A DNA stretch of 64,000 bases, taken from the NCBI GenBank assembly GCA_033977485.1, contig CM066988.1, positions 70,981,169 through 71,045,168 on the forward strand. The letters run 5' to 3'. The notes under the pieces are model-generated. The model did no database searches. It had not been told where the DNA came from and saw nothing but the letters and a program-made list of their open reading frames with translations. This DNA comes from Hydrangea macrophylla. Lineage: Eukaryota > Streptophyta > Magnoliopsida > Cornales > Hydrangeaceae. The translations under genes and the position numbers were made by a program. Shown here in pieces: positions 58,861 to 64,000 of this stretch (the stretch's first letter is position 1; every line of letters starts with the position of its first letter).

Positions 58861-60039
58861 CATACATAATTAGAAAACCAAAAAAAAAAATGGGATTATT
58901 CACCATATCACATTGTACTATACTCTTGTTTCCTCAATATATAGCATTAGGTCTCTTATAAACAAGAAAGCCTTGCTTCCTGCAGGGTGTCCAGAGAAAT
59001 CTGAAGGTGTGAATCTCAGGTTCAAATCAAGACTTCATTGAAGAACATGACACATTCCAGACTGTGATATTGGAGTTGAATCTAATGACCCATGTTAAAG
59101 AAAGAGATGGTTCTGTGCTTCAGAACAGAATCAGTTCCAAATTGCTTGGTGTCTGTGCAACTGCTTTCTAGTTACTATGTGTGCCTAACTTAAAATACCT
59201 CAAGAACTGATCCATAATTCATTGCTATACAAATACAATGCTGGTTCTCATAACCAGATCAAAATTACACTTTAGTCTAAACCTGATCCTCTTTTAAACA
59301 TTCCCAAACATGTCCCAAGTGACTGAATAAGCCCACAATCAGGAGAAATGATTTTGATACTTCAGGTATCACATGACATGCCTAAGCACTGGTCCGTATA
59401 GCCAATAAAAGTGGCCTTTTGGTGGGATTCACACCTCTACATCCATGGGCTCACTATTTGTAAGTCCCTGAGGCATGGGTCCCACCTTAAAATACTCATT
59501 CCCATTAGCTATAGAATACCACATGCAAAAGCAAGTCACCTAGTACCTGGGTGTACCCAAAATTTTCTCAACACACCCAGCTCACTCAAAATAAAGTTCA
59601 CCAGGATCTTTCTGAAACCCTAGAGATAAAACCAATACTACATCCTGAAAGCATCTCCTCCAACCCCAAATTCAAGAACAAAAAACCTACAACAGAACAA
59701 AACTTCTCTTCCCTAACCTCCAAACATAAATAAGTCACAAAGCCTACCAATCTAGTATAATTCATTAATGCCCATAGAGATATAACAAATAAAGCATCCA
59801 ACTACAAATATTGACCAATATCAAGTACTGAGGCATTCAAAAAGTAAACAACACAGGGTTTATGAAGACCAAAAGAAACATAACTTAAAATGTCTGATAT
59901 CCTAAAATTTGAAAGACCCAAAAAATATCCAAAAAACATAGATGACAGCACTTCATCTCTACTAAAATAACAAATTTTCAGAAAAAATAGATCTTTTCTT
60001 ACTCTCATTATAGCTCCTTCAGCAAAAGATCAAAGAGAG
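58861..60039. other. Region downstream of eL20, including its presumed 3' UTR
   Basis: No protein domain recognised. The part next to 60040 should hold the eL20 3' untranslated region (minus strand). The stretch 58980-59170 has more even base composition than its surroundings and could be an exon of an untracked transcript, but nothing confirms this. Confidence 0.4.
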
Positions 60040-62357
<2,318 letters not shown>

Positions 62358-62429
62358 TTCTGAAAAGCTCTGCGTCCCCTTCTCTCGTTAATCTGTGTGT
62401 GTGTGTGTGGCGTTGAAGGAGAGTCTATT

Positions 62430-62480
62430 ATTTTGTTTCGCTTATATATAATCTTGGACGGAGAAATGGAAACCCTAGGT
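62430..62480 (-). promoter_or_regulatory. eL20 core promoter: TATA box and telo-box
   Basis: TATATATA at 62443-62450 lies about 85 bp upstream of the start codon in minus sense. AAACCCTAG at 62470-62478 is a telo-box (AAACCCTA), a motif typical of plant ribosomal-protein promoters. More AAACCCTAA-like words lie in intron 1 (about 62178 and 62306). A (CA)n tract in the leader (62395-62409) separates TATA and ATG. Confidence 0.7.
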
Positions 62481-62707
62481 TATAAGAGAGGGTAAATTAC
62501 AATTTCCTCCCTAAACTTAAATTGTAAGTGTTTCAACTCATTTTTCATATATATTTTTTCTGTATATAAACGAAAGTTATCGTACTGACAATTCAACCCA
62601 ACAAACAAATTGTTGTGCGAAAGCGCCCCAAACAAAGGCAAAATAAACACAAATGAGGAAGAAACCGGTAAAACACACACACACACAAGAATACAAGATT
62701 TCACGTT

Positions 62708-63316
62708 TGAATCGGCGGAAGACTACGTCCACATACCGGAGCTAAGGAACAATCCAGTATCAAACGGATGATTATAGTGTACCAAAAAGAGTTAACAACC
62801 CTTACCAAAAGCTCTCTCAAAGAACTCACAAATGAACAAATTTGATCTCTCAATCTAAGCCTCACAAACTCACTCCAAACGGCTAAACAAATAAAGAGAT
62901 CCCAAATTGAATCCTAAGGTTCTCCAAACAATAAACCTCTCTATTGCAAAAGACCTAAAGTTACTCCCAATGGCCCAAAAGAGTTCTTATATAGGGTCTC
63001 ACATGTTCCCTATTCCAAATAAGTAAAGGATTTGCTTCCAAAGCCAATTAGATATCCAAATTTGTTTAGAATTTCCCAAATCTCGTTGCCAAAAAATCTC
63101 ATCATAGCTCGAGCGAGCCGCTCGAGTGGTCCGTCACTCGGGTGAGATCTCAGGGAGCTCCATTTTAGATTCCAACGGCGTAATCGAATACAATGCGAGC
63201 GAGATTTCAATAACTATACTTTCCATGTTGCATAAAGGGTCGCTCTAGTGGGCTGCTCGAGCAAGACGGTGTTTATTTCCTTTCTTCTTCTACAAATCGA
63301 AGTCACAATTCCAACA
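62708..63316 (-). mobile_element. LTR (about 0.6 kb) of a minus-strand Ty1/copia element, upstream of eL20
   Basis: In minus sense a polypurine tract CCAAGGTGGAGAT (63317-63330) is followed by TGTTGGAATTGTGAC, a common copia LTR start. A TATA-like CCTATATAAG is at 62986-62995. The other end is placed at TGAATCGG (62708) by LTR-like terminus only. GCTCGAGC-type palindromes lie at 63107-63263. About 135 bp of internal DNA remains (63317-63451). Confidence 0.6.
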
Positions 63317-63451
63317 ATCTCCACCTTGGTGAGATTTGCAGGCTAACCAACAACCAAATCCAAATCCAAATCCAAATCAAATTACAAATAACATTGTAAT
63401 CATCATCCACCTTAGCATGAAATATTATACCAAGAGCCAAACCAAGTTCCT

Positions 63452-63755
63452 GTTGGGATTGTGCCCTCAAACCATTACTGTATGAATGAGACATTGACAT
63501 TTTATATATGGATATCAGTTTACATTTTATTATGTATGTTTCATGAGATGATTGTATGTGATCTTTACGTATCATAGTAGGAAATTCGTGTATGTATGAG
63601 ATACATACATGTAAGATACGAATTACTATTCTTTAATACTTAGAACTTGTCAAATGGATGATGAGACTAGATATCTCATCAGGTATACACTATAGCCTGA
63701 TTAACTATCATTGGATTGAGTGATGAATCTCAATCACAAGAGTGTGTATATGTAA
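63452..63755 (+). mobile_element. Partial Ty1/copia LTR, plus orientation
   Basis: Starts TGTTGGGATTGTGCCCTCAA and continues TGAATGAGACATTGACATTT, matching a widespread plant copia LTR type from memory. The right end is not visible; recognisable LTR sequence fades by about 63755. Confidence 0.55.
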
Positions 63756-64000
63756 TAACCTGCATTTTCATTCATTGGCATTGTCATATTTAATATTCCT
63801 TGTCCACTTTTATTTTAATTTAATTTCGATTCGTGTGAGTAGAATTTATTTCTTGCTATATCTCACATTTGAAATTTTATTGGTGCCAAACTGCAATTTT
63901 ACAAAATTAGAAATACCTGTGTAGGATTTCAAAACTGTATTTCGAAAACGGTGAAAATAACTTCTATTGACTCAATCAGTATTTTTATGAAACCAGAAAA

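Overview
The window is nuclear DNA of a flowering plant, probably a woody eudicot. The evidence is AT-rich DNA with spliced genes of plant type, a ribosomal-protein promoter with a telo-box, plant chromovirus, Tat/Ogre and copia LTR retrotransposons, and many short hairpin MITEs. I cannot name the genus. Only two genes look intact, both on the minus strand. One is a four-exon cytochrome b561-domain membrane protein (7728-12619, 279 codons). The other is a four-exon cytosolic ribosomal protein eL20/L18a (60040-62357, 178 codons). Single-exon or fragmentary gene relics are a bHLH exon (4189-4254) and a receptor-kinase piece (about 20150-20444).

Layout. 1-2553: pieces of two long chromovirus-type LTRs in opposite orientations with a tandem repeat between them. 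2554-7700: intergenic DNA with the bHLH relic, a truncated MITE and a cluster of short inverted repeats. 7700-12620: the b561 gene, whose introns hold at least five MITEs. 12620-22900: intergenic DNA with more MITEs (several with exact 9-bp target duplications), a kinase relic, a poly(A)-tailed retrosequence and a 437-bp-offset duplication. 22942-24977: a plus-strand long LTR.

26165-57498 is one nested retrotransposon block. The outer host is a plus-strand Ty1/copia element of the Ale/Retrofit type, broken into three pieces (26165-26768, 49046-53198, 56118-57498). Between the first two pieces lie, in order: a truncated minus-strand chromovirus with a 2.3-kb 3' LTR (26769-29457); a minus-strand Tat/Ogre derivative (29458-38969) that has lost all coding DNA and carries about 4.6 kb of minisatellite arrays; a minus-strand copia integrase/RT fragment (38970-40419); and a degenerate Tekay-like chromovirus with gag, protease, RT, RNase H and integrase (40420-49045). 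A 2.9-kb putative solo LTR with a perfect 5-bp target duplication splits the copia RT (53199-56117). 57500-64000: MITEs, eL20, and two copia LTR remnants upstream of eL20.

The most unusual signal is recurrent. Several unrelated LTRs or leaders each contain a local cluster of short perfect or near-perfect palindromes. The palindrome differs in sequence from one element to the next (CAGTCGACTG, GGATCGATCC, CCAATCGATTGG, GGCATTCACTGAATGCC, GCTCGAGC, GAACTTGAAGTTC), yet it is repeated 2-7 times within one element. The Tat derivative goes further, with several dozen GAGTC-N5-GACTC units over 3.4 kb. All protein-level calls were made by reading translations, without database search.
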